A stretch of DNA of 64,000 nt from Bacteriovoracaceae bacterium UBA6200 (GTDB lineage: Bacteria; Bdellovibrionota; Bacteriovoracia; Bacteriovoracales; Bacteriovoracaceae), in assembly GCA_002422605.1 (NCBI GenBank), contig DISW01000004.1, positions 47,900-111,899 of the forward strand, written 5' to 3'. The position numbers and the translations under genes are program-made. How positions within the stretch are numbered: the first letter of the stretch is position 1; every line of letters starts with the position of its first letter. The notes below the pieces were generated by a model, which saw only the letters and a list, made by a program, of their open reading frames with translations, searched no databases and had not been told where the DNA came from. This document shows positions 1 through 7,876 of this stretch, one piece after another.

Positions 1-701
1 CGTCTTTGAAGCAACTCTTTCCGCCTCTTCAAAACTTTCTACGCCAACGTTATCAAGAACGTTTCTTACAGGGACGAGTCTTTTTTTACGGAGCAAGTAA
101 AGAGTTCGAAGAGAAGGGACTTCAAGATTTTTATGTGAAGGATCAACCGATAAAGATTGAGAAAGCTCCTGAACAACCTAAAGCGGCCGTTCAGACTCCA
201 GCGAAAAAAGCTGAAGTAAAGGAGCCAGTTAAAACGGTGGAAGCCGTGCCTGTAAAAGAACCAGTGAAGGCACCTATTAAAGAAATCCCGGCGGCTGTTA
301 AGAGTGCTTTCCTCCAGGCCGCAGAAGTCAGAGAGGCGGACAATCTGGATCGTGTTGAAGTGGATATGCTGAAGCTTAAATATGATTACGTCTTTAGCCT
401 CAATATGATCAACACCCTGTCAGAGCGTCTTAAAACTTTCATGACCCGTGAAGCGCTGGTTGAGATGCTGGCCTACGATAAACTTGGCAGTAAAGAAGCA
501 CCTGTTCCTCTCATGTTTTTAAAGTACATGATTGATATGCAGGAACATCATGGCCTTTGGAATATTATTTCTATTCTTGGGGATAGATTTTATGTATCGA
601 ATGAAATTGATGCCGCTTTTAAACCAAAACCAGAATATGTGCAGCTAATGAATAATGAGCAAACTGGAAGACAGTGGCAGCTCTTCATTATTCGTAATTA
701 A
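1..701 (+). CDS. Hypothetical protein, 5' end outside the window
   Basis: The reading frame is open to the left edge, so the gene most likely starts before the window; the first in-window start candidate is a TTG at base 6 with no visible ribosome binding site. About 231 residues are visible. Residues 45-105 are a low-complexity linker rich in Lys, Pro, Ala, Val and Glu with repeated KEPVK-like units. The C-terminal 120 residues look globular and helical. There is no signal peptide or membrane segment in the visible part. I do not recognise a family. The stop codon shares the four bases TTAA (698-701) with the convergent HAD gene. A linker joining two folded regions is an inference from composition. 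Confidence 0.6.
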   Translation, partial: SLKQLFPPLQNFLRQRYQERFLQGRVFFYGASKEFEEKGLQDFYVKDQPIKIEKAPEQPKAAVQTPAKKAEVKEPVKTVEAVPVKEPVKAPIKEIPAAVKSAFLQAAEVREADNLDRVEVDMLKLKYDYVFSLNMINTLSERLKTFMTREALVEMLAYDKLGSKEAPVPLMFLKYMIDMQEHHGLWNIISILGDRFYVSNEIDAAFKPKPEYVQLMNNEQTGRQWQLFIIRN

Positions 702-1351
702 AACCACTCAACCTTAATCACATGAGCGCCTGAAGCCTGGGCGGCACTTAGACCCACGTGGGAGTCCTCAAAAATGAGGACACTCCCTTTATGAAAACCG
801 GATACATCCATCGCTTTTAAATACGGCCAGGGATCTGGTTTATGAGTGGGACAATCATCCCTAGTGAGAATCAAATTAAAATAATCATAAATCCCGGTCA
901 TCTGAAGCAGAATTTCGGTTATGACCTTCTCGCTGGAAGTAACCAGAGCGAGATATAATTTTTCACTCTTCGCTTCCTTTAGGATCTCGAGAAGTTCTTT
1001 TGGAAAAAAGGAATGGGGATCTACGGCTTTTAAGATTTCAATCAGATTTTGGGTCTTCTCATCTACAAAATCTTTCGTCGTCCAATGCTTAGGCATTCCT
1101 TCCCAGCCTTTAATGATATCAAAGACCAAGTGATCGGCCTTACCTACTAGAAGTTCATGGACCATCTCCGGAGAATAGGGAGGAATAATTTTATATTTAT
1201 CTGCCATCATAAACAGCGCCTGAGCGTGATGCTCTTCCGTGTTGAAGAGAGTACCGTCCATGTCGAAAAACAGCGCCTTAAGGCCCGGGAAGCCTTCCTG
1301 GAGTTCCTTAAGTTGAGGGATCTTTTTAAAGCCAATTGGAGTGGTGGTCAT
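698..1351 (-). CDS. HAD-superfamily hydrolase (phosphatase/phosphoglucomutase-like)
   Basis: The protein has the four haloacid dehalogenase motifs: DMDGT at residues 30-34 (nucleophile Asp30, acid/base Asp32), a Thr/Ser in LVTSSE near residue 137, a Lys in THKPDPWPY near 171, and FEDS near 195. The helical cap between motifs I and II and the 217-residue length fit subfamily IA, which includes beta-phosphoglucomutase and phosphoglycolate phosphatase types. Such enzymes are cytosolic and dephosphorylate small metabolites; the substrate cannot be read from sequence. The gene stands alone on the minus strand, and its stop shares TTAA with the upstream plus-strand gene. The family is certain; the exact reaction is not. 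Confidence 0.9.
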   Translation of the reverse strand: MTTTPIGFKKIPQLKELQEGFPGLKALFFDMDGTLFNTEEHHAQALFMMADKYKIIPPYSPEMVHELLVGKADHLVFDIIKGWEGMPKHWTTKDFVDEKTQNLIEILKAVDPHSFFPKELLEILKEAKSEKLYLALVTSSEKVITEILLQMTGIYDYFNLILTRDDCPTHKPDPWPYLKAMDVSGFHKGSVLIFEDSHVGLSAAQASGAHVIKVEWF

Positions 1352-1466
1352 AGGGAAAGTTTACCGTTTTATTCTTATAAAATCCATCAATTGCTGCAGA
1401 GTGTGTTCATGGCCAACAGAAGCATTTTGAGGTACACAAACATCAATCAACAATAGGATTTTTCAT

Positions 1467-3197
1467 ATGAGCGACTCTGAGATCAAAAAAGATCTGTTAA
1501 GCCAGTTATTGTACGAGGCCCAGGCCTATAAAAAATTTGAAGACATTGAGAAGTTAGTTGATTCGGGAAAAGATCTTTCCATGATCCCTATCCAGCCTCT
1601 TTATGTGGCCCTTCAAACAACTTCCAGCGATCAGATAGCAGCGATCCTGCCAAAATTATCTAGTGAGCAGCGCCAGGCCCTGAGGGATATCGACTTGTGG
1701 AAAAAGGATATTGTCGATCCTGAAGCGGCTTTCCATTGCCTTGAAGTTTATTCAAAATGCCCGGACGATGACGTTATTCTAGAGTTCATAAAAAGCGAAG
1801 ATTTTCTTCTCACTCTGAAAAATCAATTCACCGTTCAGACTTTTGATGCAGAAGACCCGATGTATCCTGAAGGTAATAATTATTTTCTAACTGAAGATAA
1901 TCAGCTTCTCATCGAATACCCGGAAGATTTTACTTTAGTTCAAGAATTAAAAGAATTGATTCGTAGGCTCTACTCAGACATTGGAGTTGAGGAAGCTTAT
2001 GCTTTCTTATTTAAAATGCTCGTTGATTCTTACCAATTGATGGAAGAAGAAAACTATGAGGCCAAAAAAGAGCGCCTGCGCGAATACGGTTTTGTCGACT
2101 ACTATGATGCTCTTGAATACAATAGCCCTTTTTTCCAGGAATCCCAGTTAACCCATTTTATTAAAAATAAAAAAGGACTCACTGGTGAATTGGATGCTGT
2201 TTCTATGAATCAGTGTCTTCATGCTTCTTCATTAGTTTCCTATCAATCTGGAATGGATAAAATTAAAGAGGCCCTTCAAAATGTTACCGATGAAAAACGC
2301 CAGCAGTTTCTTCATTTCAGTTTCGTCCGTCTGGTAAATGCGAAGATGACTTTAGAAGACGCTCTGAAGAACGGATCATTGGCCATGAGCCGGGTAGGGA
2401 ACCAAACACGCCAGAGGCTGGAGTTGGGATTCGAGTATGTTTATAGTCAATTAGGGGCGCAGGATCAAAAGAATATATTCTTAAAATTTGATTTCATTGA
2501 TCTCTTTAAAGTAGGTCATAGCTTAATTGAAATGACGAAAAAGAAAATCAAGAAGGCCCTTTCAGAAACTCCTTTTGAAGCTGATGATTTTGGTTACTTC
2601 CTTGGAATGTATTGGAACTCATTCTTAGAAAATTCGCATGAAGAAGTTGCCAAATTTAAATTTGATGGAAGTTCTAAGGCACTGGAGGTCAATGACCTAA
2701 ATTCTTTCCACTTATGGAATCTAAGCACTGAGACTTTCGTGGAATCTCTGCCCTTTATTAAAACATTCTTTGCTGTAGTGGATAATCTTAAGGCCGATGG
2801 AAAATTGAATGATCAGTTCTATTTGAACTATGAAGTAGAAAACATTGATTTTGAATCCATCATGATCTCAAGTTTCATCAATTTTGCCGGTGGTTATTAT
2901 AATGAATCTTCGGCCGGAAAAATGGGAGTGACCATTTCCGAATTAAAGACCTTCTATCATAAGTTTTTTAAGAAAAATGGTCAGGAGTATTTAATTAAAG
3001 GTGAAGAAGATCCAATTCTGAGAGAAGAATCGACTCGCTTTATAGAGAAGTTTGGGCTCGAGAATATTCCTCGCTTTGATAAGTATCTTTATCAAATTTT
3101 ACTGGAACAGCTCAACGGTTACGAGATTGATGACATGTCCCCCGAGGATTTTAAACATGTCGGAGGTCCGATCCTGCTCAATATCTCAGGGCAATAG
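1467..3197 (+). CDS. Hypothetical 576-residue acidic helical protein
   Basis: This is a long, intact frame with a start ATG preceded by AGGA at 1454-1457. The protein is acidic and rich in Glu, Leu, Lys and Phe, with predicted helices throughout. It has no signal peptide, no membrane segment and no nucleotide-binding motif that I can see. The N-terminal 100 residues vaguely resemble helical-repeat proteins, in which short helices pair, but I cannot assign a family. It is followed after one base by the stop of a convergent minus-strand gene. The start region is separated by about 115 bases from the divergent HAD gene, so it probably has its own promoter there. Cytosolic location is inferred. 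Confidence 0.75.
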   Translation: MSDSEIKKDLLSQLLYEAQAYKKFEDIEKLVDSGKDLSMIPIQPLYVALQTTSSDQIAAILPKLSSEQRQALRDIDLWKKDIVDPEAAFHCLEVYSKCPDDDVILEFIKSEDFLLTLKNQFTVQTFDAEDPMYPEGNNYFLTEDNQLLIEYPEDFTLVQELKELIRRLYSDIGVEEAYAFLFKMLVDSYQLMEEENYEAKKERLREYGFVDYYDALEYNSPFFQESQLTHFIKNKKGLTGELDAVSMNQCLHASSLVSYQSGMDKIKEALQNVTDEKRQQFLHFSFVRLVNAKMTLEDALKNGSLAMSRVGNQTRQRLELGFEYVYSQLGAQDQKNIFLKFDFIDLFKVGHSLIEMTKKKIKKALSETPFEADDFGYFLGMYWNSFLENSHEEVAKFKFDGSSKALEVNDLNSFHLWNLSTETFVESLPFIKTFFAVVDNLKADGKLNDQFYLNYEVENIDFESIMISSFINFAGGYYNESSAGKMGVTISELKTFYHKFFKKNGQEYLIKGEEDPILREESTRFIEKFGLENIPRFDKYLYQILLEQLNGYEIDDMSPEDFKHVGGPILLNISGQ

Positions 3198-3198
3198 T

Positions 3199-3567
3199 TT
3201 AAGAGAAAAAAGAATCCATTATTTCAGACAAGGACTTCCTGTAAGGGGAGTTCTTGTTATCACAAAATTCAAATAACTTTTTCTGCATAAGTTTAATTTC
3301 ATTCTTCTGCTCGGAAATAAGCTTTTCACTTTGATTAAACTTCGCAGAGAAGGGAAGCTTCTCACTTAAGAGTTCTTTAATCTTGGTTAAACGAACGGAG
3401 TCGTTTGTGAGAAATGTAAAGTGTTCAAAGTTTGAATCATTCTTCTTCGTTCCACCCCCTACGCCTCGAGGCAAGAAATTGGTGTCACTAGGTTGGCCTT
3501 CGATAAACTCTTCAAAGCCTTTCAGGTCATCTGCTTCTAGATTCTTGATGAGGCGTTTCTTATCCAT
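3199..3567 (-). CDS. Hypothetical 122-residue protein
   Basis: This is a small Lys- and Glu-rich protein with no signal peptide or membrane segment. The C-terminal half (about residues 60-110) has a heptad-like pattern compatible with a coiled coil, and the middle has a glycine-rich turn (GVGGGTKKN, about 36-44). No known domain is recognised. Its start overlaps the end of the upstream gene (3560-4060) by eight bases, so the two are almost certainly co-transcribed and translationally coupled. Its stop lies one base from the stop of the convergent 576-residue gene. Confidence 0.6.
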   Translation of the reverse strand: MDKKRLIKNLEADDLKGFEEFIEGQPSDTNFLPRGVGGGTKKNDSNFEHFTFLTNDSVRLTKIKELLSEKLPFSAKFNQSEKLISEQKNEIKLMQKKLFEFCDNKNSPYRKSLSEIMDSFFS

Positions 3568-4060
3568 TCTTACTTACCTTTGATAAACGGTTCAGGATAA
3601 ACAGATAGAAATTTCGTTCTTTCTCAAGATTCTGAATAATCCTGTGAGAAACAGCATAGTTTTCCAGGTCTTGCTGGACGGCAGAGGCATCACTGTTTTT
3701 AATTTCTAGCTGCAGCAGTTTATTTTTTCCAATGACATGTGATTCCTTCACATTCATTTTAGTGTCTCGCTGCGAATAGAACTTTGGCAGTAAAGATTGC
3801 TCTTTAACTAAAGGGATTCTGCTAATGCTGTCTTCATGATCGCTTATAAGATACAGAGGATAGGGAAACTTGAAAGTAAGGTTATTCGAATAAAAGTAAT
3901 TCTCAATATAGCCTATAGCTTCTCGTTGCCCTTCAAGATCAAGGTTTTTAAGGTTGAAGGCCACTGGATGTTTAAGATTCATATCTGGTGAGAGAACATT
4001 CTTCAATTCTTCGATAGAAGCCGACTTTATATTGAATAGCTGGTAAACCGGTAAACTCAT
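3560..4060 (-). CDS. Hypothetical 166-residue protein
   Basis: This is the first gene of a two-gene minus-strand unit with the 122-residue protein, which it overlaps by eight bases. The protein is mixed alpha/beta in composition, without signal peptide, membrane segment or known catalytic motif. Residues 1-60 read like a short helical segment followed by a domain with several hydrophobic beta-like stretches. It starts divergently from the gene at 4159, with 98 bases between. I do not recognise a family; the coupling suggests that the two products act together. Confidence 0.6.
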   Translation of the reverse strand: MSLPVYQLFNIKSASIEELKNVLSPDMNLKHPVAFNLKNLDLEGQREAIGYIENYFYSNNLTFKFPYPLYLISDHEDSISRIPLVKEQSLLPKFYSQRDTKMNVKESHVIGKNKLLQLEIKNSDASAVQQDLENYAVSHRIIQNLEKERNFYLFILNRLSKVSKNG

Positions 4061-4158
4061 AACTTAAATTATTTGTAAAACCTTGGTGAAAGTCTACTCT
4101 CATGTTTAAATAAAGCATGAATACAATAATTGCGAACGGATTAATTTAGTCGGAAACT

Positions 4159-4848
4159 ATGAAGAATTTTGAATTGCCTTACACAGTACTTCCGGCTGAG
4201 TTTACGACCTTATTAAAATCCAACCTTTCGGTAGTGGCAACTGCTGCCCCTGTCTTTGATGTTATTCGCCCTAATCAGGCCCTCTATATGAATCTTGAGA
4301 AGGCCTTTAAAGATTTTGATGATGGAAGAGGGCTTGAAAAAACTATGCTCGCTCTAGGTTGGCCCCATTTCAGGGACCGCATGGCGAGTATTTTCCTCTA
4401 TAAGAAAATCTACGGAACTTATCCTGTCTCAACCAGTATGGAATTAGTCGAAGATATTAAAAATCTTGAAACGAGATTTGGAAATCACGCCGTCCACGGA
4501 GTGTCGAGATTATTCCTTTTAGGATTTTATCTGAAACTTGCCAATATTGAGATCCAACATCGCGAGAATAATCAATATCTAGAAATAACTGTTCCTGAGG
4601 AGATAAGGCCTCTCTTGGATTTATCTCAGGGACGTTCTGAAAAAGTGGATTGGTTGATTCTTATTCTTATGCACCTTCTTGAAGGGCTTGGTGAAAAAAT
4701 GCTCACAAATTCTCTTGCGAGCGGTAAAAAGTTTCAGGATCTCTATGAACTGCTTCCTCCTGAAGCTCGAAGTAAAATGCTTAATAACCTACTGGCATAC
4801 GGTGCTAGTATTAATGAATCAGAAATTTTTCTGTATGAGAAAATTTAG
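4159..4848 (+). CDS. Hypothetical protein encoded immediately upstream of a CpaF-type ATPase
   Basis: This 229-residue protein is helical and appears soluble: no signal peptide, membrane segment or nucleotide-binding motif is visible. It ends two bases before the first possible start of the CpaF-like ATPase, so the two genes form an operon. Members of the CpaF/VirB11 family power type II/IV-like secretion or pili and usually need membrane partners, but this protein has none of the features of CpaE, TadB or TadC. It could be a regulator or adaptor of the ATPase; that is inference from position only. The family is unknown to me. Confidence 0.65.
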   Translation: MKNFELPYTVLPAEFTTLLKSNLSVVATAAPVFDVIRPNQALYMNLEKAFKDFDDGRGLEKTMLALGWPHFRDRMASIFLYKKIYGTYPVSTSMELVEDIKNLETRFGNHAVHGVSRLFLLGFYLKLANIEIQHRENNQYLEITVPEEIRPLLDLSQGRSEKVDWLILILMHLLEGLGEKMLTNSLASGKKFQDLYELLPPEARSKMLNNLLAYGASINESEIFLYEKI

Positions 4849-4856
4849 GAATGAAT

Positions 4857-5888
4857 ATGGCAAGAAACCGAATGTTTGATCTCATTGACGAGTTGGCAAA
4901 GAAAAGCGGTATCTCTGAACTCATTATTAACGGTAATGATAATGTCTATGTCGAGAAAGACGGTGAGATGATCAGGATTGATGCTAAGTTCACCAATGAA
5001 GAAATAGATGACTTCTGCCAAAGTATCTCAAAGTTCAATCGCAGGCCTTTTGATACACTTAACCCGATTCTGGATGGTAATCTTCCTGATGGAAGTCGAG
5101 TGAATTTGATCCATAAGGATTACACTAATACTTCTCACGCAATAACAATCAGACGCTATCAGAAATCGATTAACACCTTTGATGGCTCTCCTGGTATCTT
5201 TGGACTCTCGCCTGAATTTATAGAACTGTTAAAATCAATGGTTCGTGCCCGAATGAATATCGTCGTCTCTGGTGGAACGGGAGTAGGGAAGACTACTTTT
5301 TTAAATTTACTTTTACAGGAAATTAACCCAAAAGAACGAGTCATCACGATAGAAGACACTCGTGAACTTCAATTCAATCTTCCCAATGTGGTTAGACTTG
5401 AATCCAGGCCTTCTGTCAGTGACAACAAAGGATTAATGATCCGAGATCTTCTCAAAAATACATTAAGGATGAGGCCGGATAGAATCATCGTGGGTGAGTG
5501 TAGAGGAGGAGAAGTTTTTGATCTTCTTCAAGCAATGAACACAGGTCACGAAGGATCAATGACCAGTATTCATGCCAACTCACCGGGAGAGTGCTTAAGC
5601 CGTTTAGAGAATCTCTATCTCCTTTCTGGACATGATCTTCCTTTGAAGGCCTTGCGCTTTCAGATTTCTCAGGCGGTTGATTACATCATTCAAATTCGTC
5701 GGGATAAGAGCGGTAAACGCGGAGTTCAACAGATTACAGAATTGAATCATATGGAAGGCGATCGTATTCTTATGCAGGATGTGGGGGCTTTTAAAGACGA
5801 TGAACTTAAGTTTACGGGTCTTGTTCCGTCTAAAGTTGCGCGCCTTCAGAGAGCTGGATTATCGAAAGATTTTTTTATAGGTACCTAA
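4857..5888 (+). CDS. cpaF: CpaF/VirB11-family secretion ATPase
   Basis: This is a secretion ATPase of the type II/IV superfamily, a hexameric cytoplasmic motor that drives pilus assembly or secretion. Visible motifs are the Walker A GGTGVGKTT (about residues 139-147), the Asp-box ITIEDTREL, a Walker B-like region RIIVGECRGGE, and the His box GHEGSMTSIHANSP, all in the expected order. Residues 1-125 form the family's N-terminal domain. The AGGA at 4847-4850 is six bases before ATG 4857 but touches ATG 4851, so 4857 is the likely start. No other tad or pil gene lies nearby except the unknown partner upstream, so the system served is not evident. CpaF-like identity is firm; the symbol is by family only. 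Confidence 0.88.
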   Translation: MARNRMFDLIDELAKKSGISELIINGNDNVYVEKDGEMIRIDAKFTNEEIDDFCQSISKFNRRPFDTLNPILDGNLPDGSRVNLIHKDYTNTSHAITIRRYQKSINTFDGSPGIFGLSPEFIELLKSMVRARMNIVVSGGTGVGKTTFLNLLLQEINPKERVITIEDTRELQFNLPNVVRLESRPSVSDNKGLMIRDLLKNTLRMRPDRIIVGECRGGEVFDLLQAMNTGHEGSMTSIHANSPGECLSRLENLYLLSGHDLPLKALRFQISQAVDYIIQIRRDKSGKRGVQQITELNHMEGDRILMQDVGAFKDDELKFTGLVPSKVARLQRAGLSKDFFIGT

Positions 5889-5916
5889 AAAAAAGGCCTG
5901 CTCGAAAGCAGGCCTT
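5886..5916 (-). terminator. Intrinsic terminator of the small lipoprotein gene
   Basis: A ten-base perfect stem pairs 5893-5902 with 5907-5916 around a CGAA loop. Read on the minus strand it is followed by a run of eight T, as expected for Rho-independent termination of the gene at 5926-6048. Read on the plus strand it follows cpaF directly but lacks a strong T run, so it may act weakly in that direction. Confidence 0.8.
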
Positions 5917-5925
5917 GAAGTCTTC

Positions 5926-6048
5926 TTAATAAGGACGAGTGATACTCGTAAATCTTTTCTCTTCTTCTTTATCTTTATTCCCACCGCCGCATGCAAAAGC
6001 GCCAACAGTGAAAACACAAATCGCCATGGCCAAAACAACTTTCTTCAT
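5926..6048 (-). CDS. Small 40-residue lipoprotein
   Basis: This short gene starts at ATG 6046-6048 and encodes 40 residues. A GGAGG Shine-Dalgarno at 6054-6058 sits five bases before the start, and a strong terminator follows the stop. The N-terminus has two Lys, then a hydrophobic stretch (residues 4-19) ending in GAFAC, a plausible lipobox with Cys20, followed by GGG and a short charged tail of about 20 residues. It is therefore likely a lipid-anchored peptide in the envelope. I know no family for it. A good ribosome site, a lipobox and a terminator together make it a convincing small gene despite its length. Confidence 0.72.
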   Translation of the reverse strand: MKKVVLAMAICVFTVGAFACGGGNKDKEEEKRFTSITRPY

Positions 6049-6072
6049 ACGTACCTCCGTATCGTTCCTGAA

Positions 6073-6078
6073 ATTATA
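6073..6078 (-). promoter_or_regulatory. Candidate -10 box for the small lipoprotein gene
   Basis: On the minus strand this is a perfect TATAAT, about 15 bases upstream of the GGAGG at 6054-6058, leaving a short leader. No good -35 is obvious at 17 bases. A small dyad, TCCG-AAA-CGGA, overlaps its upstream edge (6080-6090). Confidence 0.4.
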
Positions 6079-6154
6079 ATCCGAAACGGAAGGCTTTTAC
6101 CCAAGATTTTAATTTTTGGGAAGATTCCTTCAAATTTCCATGTCTTAAAGTGGT

Positions 6155-7177
6155 TTAGCACTTTTGCGATTGAATCAGTTTTACCAGGTTTCGAACGTTT
6201 GTTTCAGGGGTTTTAATTAAGACACCATGCCCGAGCCCTGCGGTCCAACGTTTAAAGTCCAGACCTCGATCACGCAAGTCTTGATAATAATGGGCCGCTT
6301 TCTTTTCCAGAATTTCCCACGGTAAATGAAGCCAAGCTGGATCAAGATTTCCCTGAATGAAAACATGAGGAGGAAGAAGCTTCTGAATCTCCACCAAATC
6401 ACATCTCCAATCGACGCCAATTACGTCAATATTTGTAAGATCCAGGGCCTTAATAAAGCCTGCTTGAGTATGTTTAGAGTAGTAAATAATCTTAGTCTTC
6501 GGAGACTGGGCCTTGAATTCTTTTAAGAGCTTACTGATCTTTGGAACAATGAATTCATGATAGTCAGAGACACAAAGTTCACCGGCAGCTGTATCAAAGA
6601 GAGCAATCGCCTGAGCGCCATTACGGGCCTGAACCAACATCTCGTTCAGAAGTTCCGGCATAAGAATATTTGTGAAGGCTTCAAAACGACCATCAAAAAG
6701 ACCCTGTTTCGCAGAAACTAGATTTCCGGCATGGGAACCTTCAACAGCATATGTGTAAAGAGTGAAAGGAGCTCCAACAAATCCTAAAAGAGTCACATCT
6801 TTTGGGAGTCTTTCACGAATGAGTTTGCAGGCATCGCCCTGGAATTTATAAAATTCTTCTCCTGGTGCCACAACTTTTAATTTTTTTATGTCATCTGGAT
6901 TTTGTAAATGCCACTCGAGAGTCGGAGGACCAGAATGGTAAGAAAGTCCCATGCCCAATTGTTCAAGAGGGAAGAGAAGATCAGAGAAAAGAATAGCGGC
7001 GTTGAAGCCAAAGTCCTGGATTGGACCTAACGTCACTTCACAGGCCAGTTCTGGATCCTTACACATGGTCATGAAGTCAGAATCTTTCTTAATATTCTGA
7101 TAATGAGAGTGATATCGGCCGGCCTGTCTCATGAACCATACTGGCAAAGTTGATCCACGGTTTTCAAAGATGTCCAT
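6155..7177 (-). CDS. hemE: Uroporphyrinogen decarboxylase
   Basis: The enzyme removes four carboxyl groups from the acetate side chains of uroporphyrinogen III to give coproporphyrinogen III in the cytosol. The family signature PVWFMRQAGRY lies near residues 13-23 with its conserved Arg, followed by the FSD motif (about residue 66) whose Asp binds substrate, and later GNLDPAWL near the C-terminus. The 340-residue length is normal. It is the last gene of the hem operon; its ATG lies immediately after the stop of the response regulator gene. Downstream on the minus strand a weak CCCAA/TTGGG dyad is the only terminator-like element I see. Confidence 0.95.
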   Translation of the reverse strand: MDIFENRGSTLPVWFMRQAGRYHSHYQNIKKDSDFMTMCKDPELACEVTLGPIQDFGFNAAILFSDLLFPLEQLGMGLSYHSGPPTLEWHLQNPDDIKKLKVVAPGEEFYKFQGDACKLIRERLPKDVTLLGFVGAPFTLYTYAVEGSHAGNLVSAKQGLFDGRFEAFTNILMPELLNEMLVQARNGAQAIALFDTAAGELCVSDYHEFIVPKISKLLKEFKAQSPKTKIIYYSKHTQAGFIKALDLTNIDVIGVDWRCDLVEIQKLLPPHVFIQGNLDPAWLHLPWEILEKKAAHYYQDLRDRGLDFKRWTAGLGHGVLIKTPETNVRNLVKLIQSQKC

Positions 7178-7876
7178 TTAATGTCCTTTCCATTCTAATT
7201 TATAGCCAATTCCTCTGACGGAAATAATCTGAAGAGATTTCTCCGTATCTGAATCGGCCCATTTTCTAAGTTTCACAATATAATTATCAATTGTTCGGTT
7301 GGTAGGAAATGCGTCCTCACCCCAGATGGATTCGATCATTTCATCTCGAGCGACAACTTCATTTTTTCTCTCTAAAAGAAGTTCGAGAATAGCGCATTCT
7401 TTCTGACTGAGAGATTGGATATTACCACCAGCATCTTTAATTTCAAAACGCTTGGGCCAGAAGGTAAGTTTTCCAAAATGATAGTCATCAGGATTTGAAA
7501 GGGTCATCTGGCGTGATTTTAATATACGGTCCAGTCTTAAGGTGAGTTCTTTTAACTCAAAAGGCTTCGTGATGTAGTCTTCTGCACCCAATTCCAATCC
7601 TTCTACTCGTAGGACAGGGTCATTTAAGGCCGTGCAAAAAAGAAGAACACAATCTTTTCTTTTTGCACGAAACTCTTTGGCCAGACTGATGCCATCACCA
7701 TCTGGAAGTCCGATATCAAGAATCGCAACAGCTGGAATCATTTCCTGAAACTTAATCCGGGCTTCAGCACAATTAGTAGCGAGTTCAACAGTAAATTTTT
7801 TAGAGCGAAGATAATCCCTCAGGGTTTGACCTAAGTTTGGTTCATCTTCTACTAAAAGTAAGGAGAGGTTACTCAT
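7178..7876 (-). CDS. OmpR-family response regulator in the heme operon
   Basis: Residues 1-120 are a receiver domain with the acidic pocket (Glu10/Asp11), phosphoacceptor Asp54, Thr82 and Lys104; residues 130-232 are a winged helix-turn-helix of the OmpR/PhoB type. The protein is therefore a DNA-binding transcription regulator phosphorylated by a histidine kinase, here surely the kinase encoded by the gene it overlaps by eight bases. Its stop abuts the hemE start. Lying inside a tetrapyrrole operon, it may regulate heme synthesis or respond to heme or redox state, but that is inferred from position only. I do not know the target sites; the inverted repeats upstream of hemA are candidates. Confidence 0.92.
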   Translation of the reverse strand: MSNLSLLLVEDEPNLGQTLRDYLRSKKFTVELATNCAEARIKFQEMIPAVAILDIGLPDGDGISLAKEFRAKRKDCVLLFCTALNDPVLRVEGLELGAEDYITKPFELKELTLRLDRILKSRQMTLSNPDDYHFGKLTFWPKRFEIKDAGGNIQSLSQKECAILELLLERKNEVVARDEMIESIWGEDAFPTNRTIDNYIVKLRKWADSDTEKSLQIISVRGIGYKLEWKGH

